This document shows, piece after piece, positions 1-13,516 of a stretch of 64,000 nt of DNA. The notes beneath the pieces are model-generated. The model worked only from the letters and a program-made list of their open reading frames with translations, ran no database searches and was not told where the DNA came from. Origin of the DNA: Sapria himalayana (lineage: Eukaryota > Streptophyta > Magnoliopsida > Malpighiales > Rafflesiaceae); the NCBI GenBank assembly GCA_029783825.1, contig JAREIK010003344.1, positions 198,360 to 262,359 of the forward strand, in the 5' to 3' direction. Position 1 is the first letter of the stretch, and each line of letters begins with the position of its first letter. A program made the position numbers and the translations under genes.

Positions 1-637
1 TTTCTATCTTTCTATCTATCTGTCTATCTATCTATCTATCTATTTATCTATCTATCTGTTTGTTTATTGATATGTCTATCTATCTAACTATCTATCTATC
101 TATCGATCTATCTAACTATCAATCAATCATTCTGTTTGTCTAACAAAATGTCAATCTATCTGTAAATCAATCAATTTATCAATCTATCATTCTATCTATC
201 TAATGACTTATTTGATAATCTTTTTGTCAATCTATCTATCAAATTATCGATCTATCTATCTATCTATCTATATGTCCATCAATCTATCTATATGTCCATC
301 AATCTATCTCTCAATTTGTTTATGAATCTATCTATGTATCAGTCTATCTGTCTATATATCGATATATCAATCAATCAATATATCTATTTATCTATGTATC
401 TATCTATCTGTCTATTAATATGTGTGTCGATCTCTATATCATTTGGTTTATAATTCTTTATATCAATATATCTAGCTATTTTCTATCTATCTATCTATCT
501 ATATTTGTATATATCATTATATCTATCTATTTAAATTTCAATTTGTCTATATATATATATATATATCTATCTATCTCTCTTTCGATTTATATGTCTATTT
601 ATATGTCTATCTATCTGTACGTTAATCTATCTATATA

Positions 638-640
<3 letters not shown>

Positions 641-670
<30 letters not shown>
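641..670. repeat. (GT)15 microsatellite
   Basis: An uninterrupted GT run followed by a short AT run inside the TCTA array. Similar GT-then-AT couplets recur at 29.65 kb and 43.48 kb. Confidence 0.95.
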
Positions 671-676
<6 letters not shown>

Positions 677-1902
677 CTAACTATATATAAATCTAGATAT
701 CTATCTATTTATCAATCTGTATATTAATCTATTTATCAAACTGACTATATAACTACCTATCTATAATCTTTCTATGAGTTTGTTTGTCTGCCTATTTATT
801 TGTATGTCTATATGTTTATTTGTCTATCTATTTGTCTAATTTTCTATTTGCTTGTCTTTCTATCTATTTGTCTGTGTGTCTACCTGCTTGATTGTCTTCC
901 TACCTACCTAATTGACCGACTAACTATCTTTCTGTCTATATGTATGTCTATCAATCTATTTGTCTAAATCTCTATCTGGTTTTCTATTTTTCTATCTGTG
1001 TGTTTGTTTATCTATTTGTATGTATGTCTATCTAACTATCTATCTAATTTTTTGTCTATCTATCTATCAAACTATCTGTCAATCAATCAATCTATCTATC
1101 TATCTAACTATCTTTCTTCTATAAATCTATATTTCTATATATTTATCTGTCTATATGTCTATATATATGTCTATCTATCTATCTATATATCAATCTATCT
1201 ATCTATATATCAATCAATCTATCTATATATCTTTATATCTTTTTTATGTCTATCTATCTATCTATCTGTATATCTTTCAATCTATCTATATATTTGACTA
1301 TCTATTTATAATCTATCAATCTATATAAGTATCTATCGATATATCTATCTATCATTCTATTTGTCTATCTATCAATCTATATTTCTATCTATATATCAAT
1401 AAATCTATCTATCTATCAATATGAATATCTATTTATTTATCTATCTTTATATCTATCTATCTATCTATCTATCTATATATCTAATTGTCTTTCTATCGAT
1501 ATGTCAATTTATTTATCTATCTATATGTAAGTCATTTGTCTATATTTTAAATTTTATATATTTCTTTCTATTTGTCTATCTATATTTCTATATATCTCTC
1601 CATGTATCTATCTATCTATATATAGATCTAGTTTTATATCTATCTATCAATCATTTGATCTATCTATCTACTATATATATGTTTATCAATCTCTCTTTCA
1701 ATTTATCTATCAATGTGTCTATCAATCTATCTATAAACCTGTCTATCATTATTACTATCAATTTAACTAGCTATATGTCTATCTATCACTCTATCAATAT
1801 GTCTATGAATCTATTTATCTATCTATTTGTCTATCTATTTTTCTATCTATCTATCTCTCTCTATTTATCTATCTGTCTATTTATCTGTCCATCTATCTAT
1901 GT

Positions 1903-2008
1903 ATCAATATATTAGTCTATTTATTTAACTAATAATCAGTATATCTATATATCAATATATTAGTCTATTTATTTAACTAATAATCAGTATATCTATATAT
2001 CAATATAT
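1903..2008 (+). repeat. 48-bp tandem duplication inside the TCTA array
   Basis: A 48-bp unit starting ATCAATATATTAGTC begins at 1903 and repeats identically from 1951, with the third copy starting at 1999 and breaking off. The period is a multiple of 4, so the array phase is kept. Confidence 0.9.
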
Positions 2009-4665
2009 CTATAAATTTGTTTATATATCTATCTATCTATTAATCTAATTTGCAAACTATATATTATATATATATCTGCTTATCTGAAGTATGTCTCTCT
2101 ATTTCTGTGTCTATTTTTATATTTGTTTGTCTGTCTATATGGTTGTATGTATGTCTATCTATCTATATGTTTATTTGTATTTGTTTATTTGTATTTGCTT
2201 ATTTGTTTCTATGTCTTCCTACATGCATGACTGTTAGCCTCCTTGACTAACTAACAGACTAACTATCTATCTATATCTATATATTTATGTATCTATCTAT
2301 TTGTCTATTTTGTAAATGACTCTGACTATCAATTTGTCTATCCGCCTATCTGTATGTATATATATATATATTTTCTCTCTCTCTATATCTAACTATCTAT
2401 ATAACTTTATATATTTCAATCTATATATCTGTCTGTCTGTGTTTCTATCAATCTACTTATCAATTTATTTTTAATATAAATGTTTATCTATTTATCTATT
2501 TATTTATCTATCAAACTATATATCTAACTAAATCTATATATCTATGTGTCTATCTCTCAATCAATCAATCTGTATATCGATCTATTTATCTTTTTATCTC
2601 TCTATCTATTTGTCTATCTATTTATCTTTCTATTAGTCTTTATATCTATCTATGTATCTCTCTATCTATCTGTCTATCTATCTATCTATATATCTGTCTA
2701 TCTATCTGTCTATCTATGTGTCTATCTATCTATCTATCTATCTGTATATCTATCTGTCAATCTTTCTATCTATCTATATATCTATTTTTTTATATATCTG
2801 TCATTCTTTGTATGTATATTTCTATCTATTATGTAGGTATCGATCTTTGAATATATACATCTAACTATCTATATATCTATGTATCTATCTATCTATCTGT
2901 CTATCAATATGTAAATCTTTAAATCTATCTATTTATCTTTCTTTCTTTCTATCGATCAATATGACTATGTATATTTTTTCTATTCGTCTATCAATCTGTC
3001 AATCTTTCTATATATCTATATGATAATCAATCTTTCTATCTATCTATTTAACTATCTATCTATTTGTCAATATATAAGTATATCTATTTTTCAATCCTTC
3101 TGTCTACCTATCTATGTTTCTATCTGACTTTCTAAATATATAACGATCTCTGTATCTATCTTTCTATTTATCTATCTTTCTCTCTAATTTTCTTTCTATA
3201 TGTATATCTATCTATCTATGTATTTGTATATCTATTTATATATCTATCTATCTATCTATCTATCTAACTATCTATTTGTCTAATAATCTGCTAATTTATC
3301 TCTCTAACTATTTGTCTATCTATTTGACTATCTAATTGTCAATCTATTTATCTATCAATCTATCTATCTATCTTTCTTTCTATCAATTCATCTATTAATC
3401 TATCTATTAATCTATCTATAAATTTGTCTATCAGACTATCAATATATCTCTCAATCTATCTGTCTATCTATCTATCTATCAATCTTTCATCCTGTCTACC
3501 TATCTATCTATTTGTGTGTCTATCTATTTGTCTATTTGTCTATCTATCTGTTTGTTCATCTATTTGTTTATCTGTAAGTTTGACAATCTATTTTCCTCTC
3601 TAATTTGTTTATTTGTCTATATGTTTGTATATCTGTATATCTATCTATATCTATCTGTCTTTCTGTCTATCTATCTTTCTTTCTTTCTTTTTGTTATATA
3701 ATCAATCAATCTATTTGTCTATCTAGCTGTCGATCAATCTGTCTATCTATATATTTCTCTATCTATTTATTTATCAATATGCATATCTATATGTCTATCA
3801 ATCATTAGATCAATCAATCTATGAACTCATCTATCAATTTTTCTATCAATCTATCTATCATTAAATCATTCTATCTATCTATTTATTTTTCTTTCTTTCT
3901 TTCCTTCTGTCAATATGTCAATAATCCATCTATAAATTTGTCTATCTATCTTATTTGTCTATCTGTCTATTTATCTATTTGTCTATCTATTTATATAAGA
4001 ATCTATTTGTCGATAAATCTGTTTATTTATCTATCAATATATCTGTCTATCTATCTGTTTATCATTCTATCAATCTATTTGTCTATCTATCTGTCCATCA
4101 ATTTGTATACCTATCTATCTATGTAAGTATCTATCTGTCTGTCTATCTATAAGTTTATTTGCCTATCTATTTATGTTTCTATCAATTTGTCTATTTATCT
4201 ATTTTCTATCTATATGTCTATCAATTTATATATCTATTTATATATCAATCTGTGTATCATTCTATCTATGTCTATATATATATATATATCTATCTATCTA
4301 TCTATCTATTTGTCTATCTATCTTCCTACCAATCTCTTTAAATCTATGCTTCTATTTGCATTAAAATATTTCTATCTATCTATCTATCTATCTATCTATT
4401 TGTTTATCTATCTGACTATCTTTCTATCTATTTATCTCTATATGTTTATCTATCTTTATATCTATCTATCTATCAATATTGTATCAATCGGTCTATCAAT
4501 TAATCATTCTATCTCTATTGCATTCTATCTATGTATCTATCTATTTTTCTTTCTTTCTATAAATTTGTCTATATATTGATATATCTATTTGTTTATATTT
4601 CTATCATTATATCGATCTATCTATTTGTTTATCTATCTGTCTGTCTATCTATCTATCTATTTGTG

Positions 4666-4698
<33 letters not shown>

Positions 4699-7347
4699 GT
4701 CTGTATATCTATCAAACTATCTATTTATTATTTATTTGTATATTTATTTATCTATATATATTACTATCTATATGCCTATCTATCTATTGATTTATCTATC
4801 TATCTCTCTCTATCTATCTATCTATATATCTATCTACCTATCTATCATTATATATCTTTGTATCACTTTCTCTCTATCTCGCTATCTATCTATATATATA
4901 TCTATCTATATATCTAGCTATATTTCTATCTATCTGTCAATCTATATGTATATTATTCTATCTATCATTCAGTCTATCAGTATATCTATCTATCTCACAA
5001 TCTATTTATCTATTTTTCTATCATTCTGTTTATCTATCTGTATATCGATCTAGCTATCTATCTAACTATGTGTATATCTTTATGTCTATTAATCTGTCAA
5101 TCAAAAATATGTATCTATTTATATTTCTATCTGTATACCTATTTTTCTATCTATCTGTATATCTATCTATATATCTATCTATATATCTATCTATATATCT
5201 ATCTCTAAATCTATCTATGTATTTGTTTATCTGACTATTCATCTATCATTATATCTATCCGTCTATCAATCTGTCTATAAATTTATCTATCTATCTGTCT
5301 ATTAATCAATAATTCATATATCTATTTATCTATCTCTCTCTCTATCTATCTATCTATATATATTATATATCAATTAATTTATCTATTTATCTTTTTGTAT
5401 ATCATGCTATCTCTCTATCTATATATCTATAAGTCTATCTATCTATCTGTATATCTATTTGTCTATAAATATGTCTATCAATCTATCTATCTATTTATCT
5501 TTCTATCTGTCTATATATCTTTATATCTATCTATCATTCTATCTATAAATTTGTATATCTATATGTTTATCTATGTTTAGATCTATCTATCTATCTATCT
5601 ATCTATAAATTTATCTAAAAATCTGTCTATCAATCAATTATTCTATCTATATATTTATCTATCTGTCTGTCGATCAATCTATCAATATGTCAATCTTTCA
5701 ATCTATCTATTAATTTATCTTTGTCTTTCTATCTGTCTCTCTATCTATCTGCCTATCTATCTATTTGTTTATCTGTCTATGTGTCAAACAATCAATCAAT
5801 CTACCTATATATTTGTCTATCTATATATCTATATATCTATTTATACATCAATCAATATATCTATTTATCTAATTATCTAACTATCCATCTATTTCTATAT
5901 CTATTATATATCTATTTATATATCTATCTATCTAACTACATGTCGATGTATCTATCTATATATCTATCTATCTAACTATCTATCTATCTATCTTTCTAGG
6001 TATATATTTATCTGATTATATATCTGTCTATCTATCTATCTATTAATTCTATCAATCATTCTGTCTTTGAATATATATATCTATCTATATATTTATTTAT
6101 CTATCTATCAATCAATCTATCTATCTTTCTATATGTATATCAATCTATCTATCAATCTGTATATCAATCTATGTATCTTTATGCCTTTCAATCTATCTAT
6201 CAATATATGTATCTATCTATAAATCTATCTTTTTGTCTATCTAACTGTCTATTTATCAATCAATCAATATATCTATTTATCTATCTATTATTTCTCTATA
6301 TATATGTTTATCTATCTTTATATCTATCTGTGTATGTGTCTATCTATCTTTCTATCAATCAATCTATCTATTGATCTATATGTACATATATCTGTCTTTC
6401 AATTTGTCTATCTTTATGTGTTCTTATATGTCTATCTATCTATTTATCTATCTATCAATGTGTCTATCTATATGCCTATTTATCTATTTTATATCTTTAT
6501 ATCTATCTTTCTCTCAATATTTCTACCAATCTATCTATCAATAAGTCTATAAATCAAACATCTATATGTCTATCAATCTTTTTATCTATATATCTTTATA
6601 TCTATATATCTATATGTGATCGAACTATCAATAAGTCTAGATATCTACCTTTTTATCTATATGTCGATCGAACTATCTTTTTGTCTATCTATTTGTCTAT
6701 TAATATGTCTATCAATCTGACCATCTATCTATCAATCTTTCTATCTATCTGTTTATCTATATATCTGTCTATCTGCCTATCTATCTATTTATCTATTTGT
6801 TTATCTATCTATCTATCTATCTGTCTATCTGTCTATCTATTTGTCTCTATATATGTTCATCTATCTATCTATCTATTTATCTATATATATGTCTATCTAG
6901 TTGTCTATCTATTTGTCTACCTATCTATATATCTATCTGTCTATCTATCTATCTATCTATATTTCTATCTATCTATCTATATGTCTATTTATTTGTCTAT
7001 AAATCTATCTATCAATCTAACTATTATTCTTTCTATCAATTTATCTAATTACCTGTCTATCTATCTAACTATTTATATGTATATCTATCTATCTATCTAT
7101 CTATTTATCTATCTCTGTATCTATTTACCTCTCTTTCTATTTGTCTATCTTTCTATCTGTCTATCTATCTATAGATCTATCTATCTATGTGACTATCTAT
7201 ATATTTATCAGTCTATCTATTTATCTTTCTATTTGTTTATCTATCTATCTATCTACCTATCTATATGTATATCTATATGTTTATCTATCATTCTGGATAT
7301 CATTATATCTATTAATCAATATATTTATCTATCTATCTATCTATTTA

Positions 7348-7790
7348 TACTACAAGAAAAATCCTACATAGCTAGGGACAATTCCCTAGCTAAATGTGTA
7401 TTTTCCGTTGCTAAACGAGATATAGCGACGGATTACCGACGGATTAGTTCCCTATTTAAAGTGTTTCTTGCTAAAATTTAGCGACGGATAGTGTCCCTAG
7501 CTAAAAAGTTAGTGACAAAATAATCCCTTGCTAAAAAAGAAAAATTCACTAGATAAATTAGCAAGATAAATGAGATTTGTCATCGCTAAATGAAAATAAT
7601 GACGTATAATTCCCTAGCTAAAGTGCTGAACTATAAATTTTACCGACGGTTATAGTCCATAGCTAAATAAAATTAGCAAGGAAAATACGTTGCTAATTTT
7701 AATATTTCCCAAGCTAAATTTGCTAGGGAAAATTCCCTTGCTAATTTAGTAAGGGATTTTTCCCTAGATAATTTAATTTAAAAATTAATT
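7348..7790 (-). repeat. 3' terminal and subterminal repeats of CACTA A
   Basis: The region is packed with inverted and direct copies of TAGCTAGGGA, TTCCCTAGCTAA, TTGCTAA and ACCGACGG. In En/Spm elements such short subterminal repeats are the binding sites of the TnpA-type protein; that role here is inferred by analogy. The flanking 3 bases to the left (TTA) have no visible partner because the other end is missing. Confidence 0.8.
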
Positions 7791-8418
7791 TTAGAATTTA
7801 AATTATATTAAAATTTTTTGGCTAATTAATTTAATATTTTTATATCAAATTGAATAAAGATTGAATCTATAAATAATTCATATTAAACAAAAATTAAAAT
7901 CATTTAATATCTTATTCAAATTCAATAATTTACATAATTGAAACAATAAAATAACAAAATTTAATTTCTTCGTATTCATCAATGTATCTACCAAGAGTGC
8001 ATAAAGTATATATATCATTAATTGACATTGTTTTCTCTCCCCCTGCTCCTCCGATCATTATTTTTTTACTGCGACAAAGCTATCTGGGTCACGGCACGTA
8101 ATGTCTAGTGAAAAATCGCATCACTTATATATGATTTGTATGAGGAATAATATGGTATCATATCTATAAGAAATTTTAACCACTCAGTCAAATTAAAAAA
8201 AGTTATGTTTTGATACATATATAATCATGCAATATATATGTAAATATATACTAGCATTTCACTCGTACATATATTACTGCAGTATATGTACATAAAAACA
8301 ATAGTATTATGTGAACATATAAACTGAGTACAAATATACTTAGTATATATGTACATAAAATACTACAGTATTATATGTACGCATATACTAACTTTATTCG
8401 TACGTATATACCTCATTT

Positions 8419-8673
8419 GGTGTTGTTGTCGCTGCTCCCACTGCCGCTCCTAGAACTGTTGCCGTTGCTGCCTCTGCCACTGCTTCCGATGTAGCTCCTG
8501 CTACCACCACTACTTCCGGTGCAGCCGCTGCTACTGTCACTGCCACTACCTCCTATGCCACCGCTCCTATCGCTGCCACTCTAGCTGCCACTGCTACCGC
8601 CGCCGCCGCCACCGCCGCTACCACTATAGTCGCTACCGCTGCCGCCACTTCCGTCGCTGCTACTGCTGCTGAT
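8419..8673. repeat. GC-rich (GCY RCY RCT)-type triplet tract, copy 1
   Basis: Imperfect 3-bp periodicity of GCT, GCC, ACT and ACC in an otherwise AT-rich element. Reading frames through it give Ala/Thr/Val-rich nonsense on both strands with no recognisable domain. Confidence 0.85.
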
Positions 8674-9445
8674 AATAGACTTTTACATACCTATAATAGG
8701 CTAAAACTCTACCCAATGAATTCGAAGACACAAACATTTTTACAGAAATATAAACCAGTTATTATAGACATGAACTAACATAAATTAAAGTTGATTGTCA
8801 TACAGCTTAAACTAAAATTTAATTAAAAATTTAATATTTTTATATTAAATTTAATAAAAACAGAACCTATAAAAATAAAAATTTTAAATTAAACAAATAA
8901 AATTTATTGAATAACATATTCTAATACAATATTTTAAATAACTAAAAAAATAACAAAAATTATATTACATCTTAGTAAACAATATATCTACTGCCTATGC
9001 ATAAAGTATAATCTCTCAATGCATTGACATTGCTTTCTCTCCCTCTACTCCAATGACCAACTTTCGGCTACGAAAAAGCTCTCCGTGTCACAGTGCTTTA
9101 TATATGTTGAAAAATCCCTTCACTTATACAATCATCGTATGGGAAACAATGCGATACCACATCTGTAAAAAATTTAAACCACTAATTTAAATCAAAATGA
9201 ATTAAAAAAACTATGTTTTGATAAATATATATTATTGCAGCAAAAATATACATATATACTAGCATTTCACTCGTACATATATTACTGTATTATTTGTACA
9301 TATAAATTGTAGTATTATGCATACATATATACCGAGTACATATATACTCAGTATATATATACATAAAATACTATAGAATTATACGTACGTATATACAGAC
9401 TATATACGTACGTATATACTGACTATATACGTACGTATATACCAC

Positions 9446-9897
9446 ATTTGTTCCATTCCTACTGCTTTCGCTGTCGCTGCCGCCCCTGCTGCTAGCTGCC
9501 ACACCTGCCACTACTACTGCTGCCACTATGGTTGCTGCCGGTGCTGCTGCCACCGGAAAAGCAGCCGCCACTGCTGCCTCCACTACAGTCACTGCCTCTT
9601 CTAGTGCAGCTGCTGTAGGTGCCGCTACTGTAGCTGCAGCCACTGATGCCGCCGCTACCGCCGTAGCCACCGCTACTGCTGATACTACTGCTTTTTTCAC
9701 TGCCTCTACTGCAGCTGCTACCATTACTGTCGCGTCTGCCGCTGCCACTACTGTTGCCACTACTGATGCTGCCGCTGCCGCTGCCAGTGCTGCTACCGCC
9801 ACTACCAGTACCGCTGCCATCGCAACCACTTCTGGCACCATTTCCGCCACTACCGTCACTGCCACTTATGCCACCGCTGTCGTAGCTACCACTACTG
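9446..9897. repeat. GC-rich triplet tract, copy 2
   Basis: The longest of the three tracts, composed of GCT/GCC/ACT/GTC triplets. It creates overlapping stop-free frames on both strands (Ala-rich plus and minus), a consequence of the triplet composition. I do not call a gene. Confidence 0.85.
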
Positions 9898-10656
9898 ATT
9901 ATAGGGTTTTACATACCTATAATAGGCTAAAACTTTACCCATATAATTTGGGGAAACACAAACATATTCAAAGATATATAAAAATAGTTATTATAGACAT
10001 GAACAAACAAAAATTACAATTGGTTGTCCTACTGTTTCAACAAAATTTTAATTAAATAATTTAATATTTTTATATTAAATTTAATAGAAATAGAAACTAT
10101 AAATGAAAATTTTAAATTAAACAAAAAAACTCATTTAAAAACTTATTTTAATACAATATTTTAAATAACTAAAACAAAAAAAATAATAAAAATTAGATTA
10201 TATCTTATTAATCAATGTATCTATCGACTGTGCATAAAGTATAATCTATCAATACATTGACGTTGCTTTTTCTTCCTCTATTCCTCTGACCATCAACTTT
10301 CTGCTGCAAAAATGATGTCTCATTCACGGTGCATCATGTTTGTTGAAATATGTCCTCACTTATACAAGCATTGTATGGGAAACAATGCGGTACCATATCT
10401 ATATGAAATTTAAACCACCAAATCAAATCAAAATAAATAAAAAAACTATGTTTTGATGAATATATATTAATGCAGTAAATATGTACATATATACTAGTAT
10501 TTCACTTGTACATATATTACTGTAGTATATGTACATATAAACTACAATATAATGTGTACATATATACTGAGTACATATATATACTTAGTATATATGTACA
10601 TAAAATACTGTAGTATTGTACGTACGTATATACTGACTATATACGTACGTATATAC

Positions 10657-11090
10657 TGCATTTGTTATCGTTGTTGATGCTCCCGCTACCAAAGCTACTC
10701 CTGCCTCTACCACTGTCACTGCTGCTACCACTGTCGATGCCACTGTCACTGGCACCGCTGCTGCTACCACCGCCAGTGCTGCCGCTACAGCTGCCGGTGC
10801 TGCCACTACCGCCCCCACCGCCGCTGCCAAAGCTTCCACTGGTGCCGTTGATGCCATTGATTCCGCTGCTGCGGCTGCTACTGCTTCTGCCGCTCTGCCA
10901 CTTCTACCGCTACTGCCGCTGATGTCATCTCTGCCACTGTTACCACCGCAGCCACCACTACCATCATTGTCGCCGTTGTCGCTGTCCCTGATACTTCCGC
11001 TGCCACTACTGCCACCACTGCCATTTCCACTACCATAGCTGCCACTTCTACTACCACCGTTGCCATCACTACCATCGCTACCACTATTGA
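10657..11090. repeat. GC-rich triplet tract, copy 3
   Basis: Same composition and same position within the third tandem unit, bounded on the left by a GTACGTATATAC palindrome cluster and on the right by ATAATAGGCT. Its interior differs in triplet order from copies 1 and 2, so the tracts expanded or diverged independently. Confidence 0.85.
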
Positions 11091-11235
11091 AAATAGGCTT
11101 CTACATACATATAATAGGCTAAAACTCTACCCAAAAAATTCAGACACAAAAACATATTAACAGGTATATAAAAAAAATATTATAGACATGAACAGACAAA
11201 TTAAAGTTGATTGTCATACTGCTTCAACAAAAATC

Positions 11236-11694
11236 CAAAAGATGTCCAGCAATTATGTTTAGAGATAAAGAGAGTGAAAAAATAAAATGTTTTTAGAATA
11301 ATAAAGATAAGATAAGCTTGCCCTCTTTTTGATAAAGTTGAAATCAATAAATATGGGACCTATGCATTGGAAGGATCATTGTAATGTCTGAATGCTTTGA
11401 ATCGGAATTTTTTCTTTTGTCTCACATAATATGTCCTACAAAGATTCATAATTTAGTAAATTGGAAATGCAAAGAACAAAACTAGAAAAAAAAATTTGAA
11501 ACATGCAAAAAAATATCATAATTATTTGCTACACGAAGATAAAAATAAATAACAGTTCAAAAATAATTCTCATACTCAATCATCCTCATAATTTATAGGA
11601 AATGCTAGCCTCTCCTACGAGGATTCACAGCTGGATCTCAGAATGCTATATGTTGTGCCAATGCCACTAACTATGACTCGATATAGGATATCTA
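11236..11694 (-). other. Downstream flank of the TnpA-like gene
   Basis: AT-rich sequence. On the minus strand, 11580-11690 still reads like decayed coding sequence between stops, so the gene's last exon may extend into it. The left part (11214-11290) is similar to 19951-20030. No other feature is seen. Confidence 0.5.
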
Positions 11695-13376
11695 CTATTG
11701 CATTACATTTTTAATTTCTTTAATTTCTTGCATTTCTCCCATCAAATTATCTATCAGCTTATCCTTTTTTTTCATTTCGGTCTCCTTATCTACAATACAT
11801 TAATTGGTTTCCTGTGCTTGTTGTTAGACTGCCTCATCCACCATTGCTAAGATAGTTGAATTAGAAGCACGACTACTACAACAAAATGCCACTCCCTTAG
11901 AGCCGATTCTGTACACTCACTGCTTCTTTCGACCTCCTATTATCTCCAAATAAAATGGATCATAGTCAATTGGTTGAAGATCCATAGAACTCTCAACTTG
12001 TTGATGAGCAGCTATCACACGTTCCTCCATTAGGTCTTGAGATAAAATAGAGAAAAAAACTATTCTAGATTTACAAAAAATAAAATTAATAATTTGCATT
12101 CAAAACAATTTTCATAATGTATAGTAGTTTTATAAAATATAATTAATATAATAATTTCTTACAGCAATCATCTGAGACTTGTTGTAAACATACTGACCAT
12201 CCACTTTCTTCACATGCATCTTTCTGAAAATCTAATAAAAATTTGGATCTCGACCCAATTCTCCAGCCTAGAATATGTTTTTATTAAGTCATAAAAAACA
12301 AATGATAAAAAAATAAACAAAATTAATAAAACCATGTAGAGATTTTATTTATTGGACTATTAGGACAACCACAAAATATATAAATGTTTAGAATTTTAAA
12401 TTTATACCAAATCTCGAGCATGCTCAATGCTCGACTTTGAACCTCTAGTGTGTCGACAGACTCCTGTACCTAGTCCAACTACCTCACATCATTGATTTTT
12501 GCTGGTAATATCTGATTTTTTCTTCACATCTAGCTTCTACCAATAATTATGCCACTTAGGCCAGTCTTCCTCGGATATAAAATCAGATATTTTTTTCATT
12601 TTCTTTAATTTATGGACAAAATTAGAATACCGTTGAGTAGCTTTGATCTCCCATAATAACTTTGTCTTTCCATCAAATTTGGGTCCCCATGTGCACTGAT
12701 TCTATTAATAGAAAAATGACAAAAGAATTTATATTAACAACAAGAACATAATTATTTACTTCTTGAATATAACCAACATAAAAGTTATATGATTCTTTTG
12801 TCGATTTAGAAACTATCTTCCAGGAGAAAGCTTTAGAATCAGTCATTTTCTTGAAAGCCTTTGTAATTTTAGTCAAATACTTGTGAGATGTTAAAAGCTG
12901 TACAAATAAATAAATAACATTGAAAACAAGCAAATCATAACAATATAAAAAAACCACTGACAGTAATATCAAAAATTTTTTTCAAGTCATTTTTACATAT
13001 TTCTTTTACCTCTCATCCACAATCTCAATTTCTAACTTTACACTGACTATAGAGGAATGCACAACATTTGATGATGTCATTGTTATTGTAAATGGGGGAA
13101 CAATCATTGTAAAATGTGGTGTAGAAGATAGAGATGGAACAAAAGTTTGTGCAGGAAGCACAATGGGTGGTGGGCTTACATATGATAAAGGTGATATTAG
13201 AGACTCAATGATGGTGATGGTGATAGAAATGGAGATGGTGATTGTGATGTTAAAGTCTGGATATGGTGGCTATGAGATGGTTCTAATTCTGTAACATGAT
13301 ATAACATACTAGATGAATTTGGTTCATTTCTGTGTCCACGTCCACCTCCACCACGTCCATGTCCTTTAGGCACCAT
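11695..13376 (-). pseudogene. TnpA-like (plant transposase Ptta/En/Spm, Transposase_24 family) pseudogene
   Basis: In En/Spm elements this second protein binds the subterminal repeats and helps excision. The chosen start (minus strand, ATG at 13376) gives MVPKGHGRGGGGRGHR, the Gly/Arg-rich N-terminus common in the family. Around 12420-12660 the minus strand reads WGPKFDGKTKLLWE, then ISEEDWPKWHNYW, then HTRGSKSSIEHARDL, matching the family core. After a 140-bp GT-AG intron (12268-12407) the frame continues with GELGRDPNF and KKVDGQYVYNKS. The last part has DLMEERVIAAHQQ, EIIGGRKKQ, a stop, and VYRIGSKGVAF, followed by a Lys/Glu-rich coiled-coil-like tail. In-frame stops follow NYW, KNQ, NFY and GRKKQ, and more lie in the tail. 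Exon borders at 12.7-13.3 kb and near 12065-12162 are unclear. It lies just downstream of the Tnp2 pseudogene on the same strand. Confidence 0.8.
12268..12407 (-). other. Intron in the TnpA-like pseudogene
   Basis: On the minus strand the exon ends GAGATTTG, followed by GTATAAATTT. The acceptor is CTAG followed by GCTGGAGAATTGGG. Splicing joins HARDL to AGELGRDP in frame, as the protein family requires. Confidence 0.7.
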
Positions 13377-13516
13377 CTGATGTACAAAATAAAACAAAGA
13401 ACAAAAAATAGGGATATGATGAACAATCATGCATTTTTGAATAAAACAGACAGATATATTTCAAAAAAATATATAAAGTCTTTGATAATTTAAATTTATA
13501 ATAAAATTATAAAAAT

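Larger units (their letters stand above)
1..7347 (+). repeat. Degenerate TCTA tetranucleotide array, block 1
   Basis: The whole stretch is built from TCTA/TATC steps with variants TCAA, TTTG, TGTC, TATA and TTAT, mostly keeping the 4-bp phase. It contains no stop codon for long runs on the plus strand because TATC repeats read Tyr-Leu-Ser-Ile, while the minus strand (GATA) has a stop every 12 bp. It ends exactly at the terminus of CACTA element A. No gene, RNA or regulatory site is visible in it. Confidence 0.95.
7828..11235 (-). repeat. Three tandem about 1.0-1.2 kb subterminal units of CACTA A
   Basis: Units begin with AATTTAATATTTTTATAT at 7828, 8828 and 10058. Each contains in order: an AT-rich start; a conserved stretch with GTGCATAAAGTAT or GCATAAAGTATAATCT and a CTCTCC-like run; the block CACTCGTACATATATTACTG with many TATATGTACATA palindromes; a GC-rich triplet tract; and TACATACCTATAATAGGC (ATAATAGGC in all three) followed by TTATAGACATGAAC. 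Element B has the first parts once (38.08-38.60 kb) but lacks the triplet tract. The units therefore look like an amplification of the subterminal region plus an added triplet expansion. Confidence 0.85.

Noticed and set aside
1..7371. Many plus-strand frames of 60-266 residues rich in Tyr, Leu, Ser and Ile
   Set aside because: TATC repeats read Tyr-Leu-Ser-Ile in every frame without a stop. The frames have no domains, overlap each other in different phases and follow array polarity exactly.
9371..10055. Ala/Thr/Val-rich frames of 164 (minus) and 175 (plus) residues
   Set aside because: Both strands are open over the same GC-rich triplet tract; the tract exists in three divergent copies whose frames do not agree. 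No signal peptide, domain or promoter supports them.
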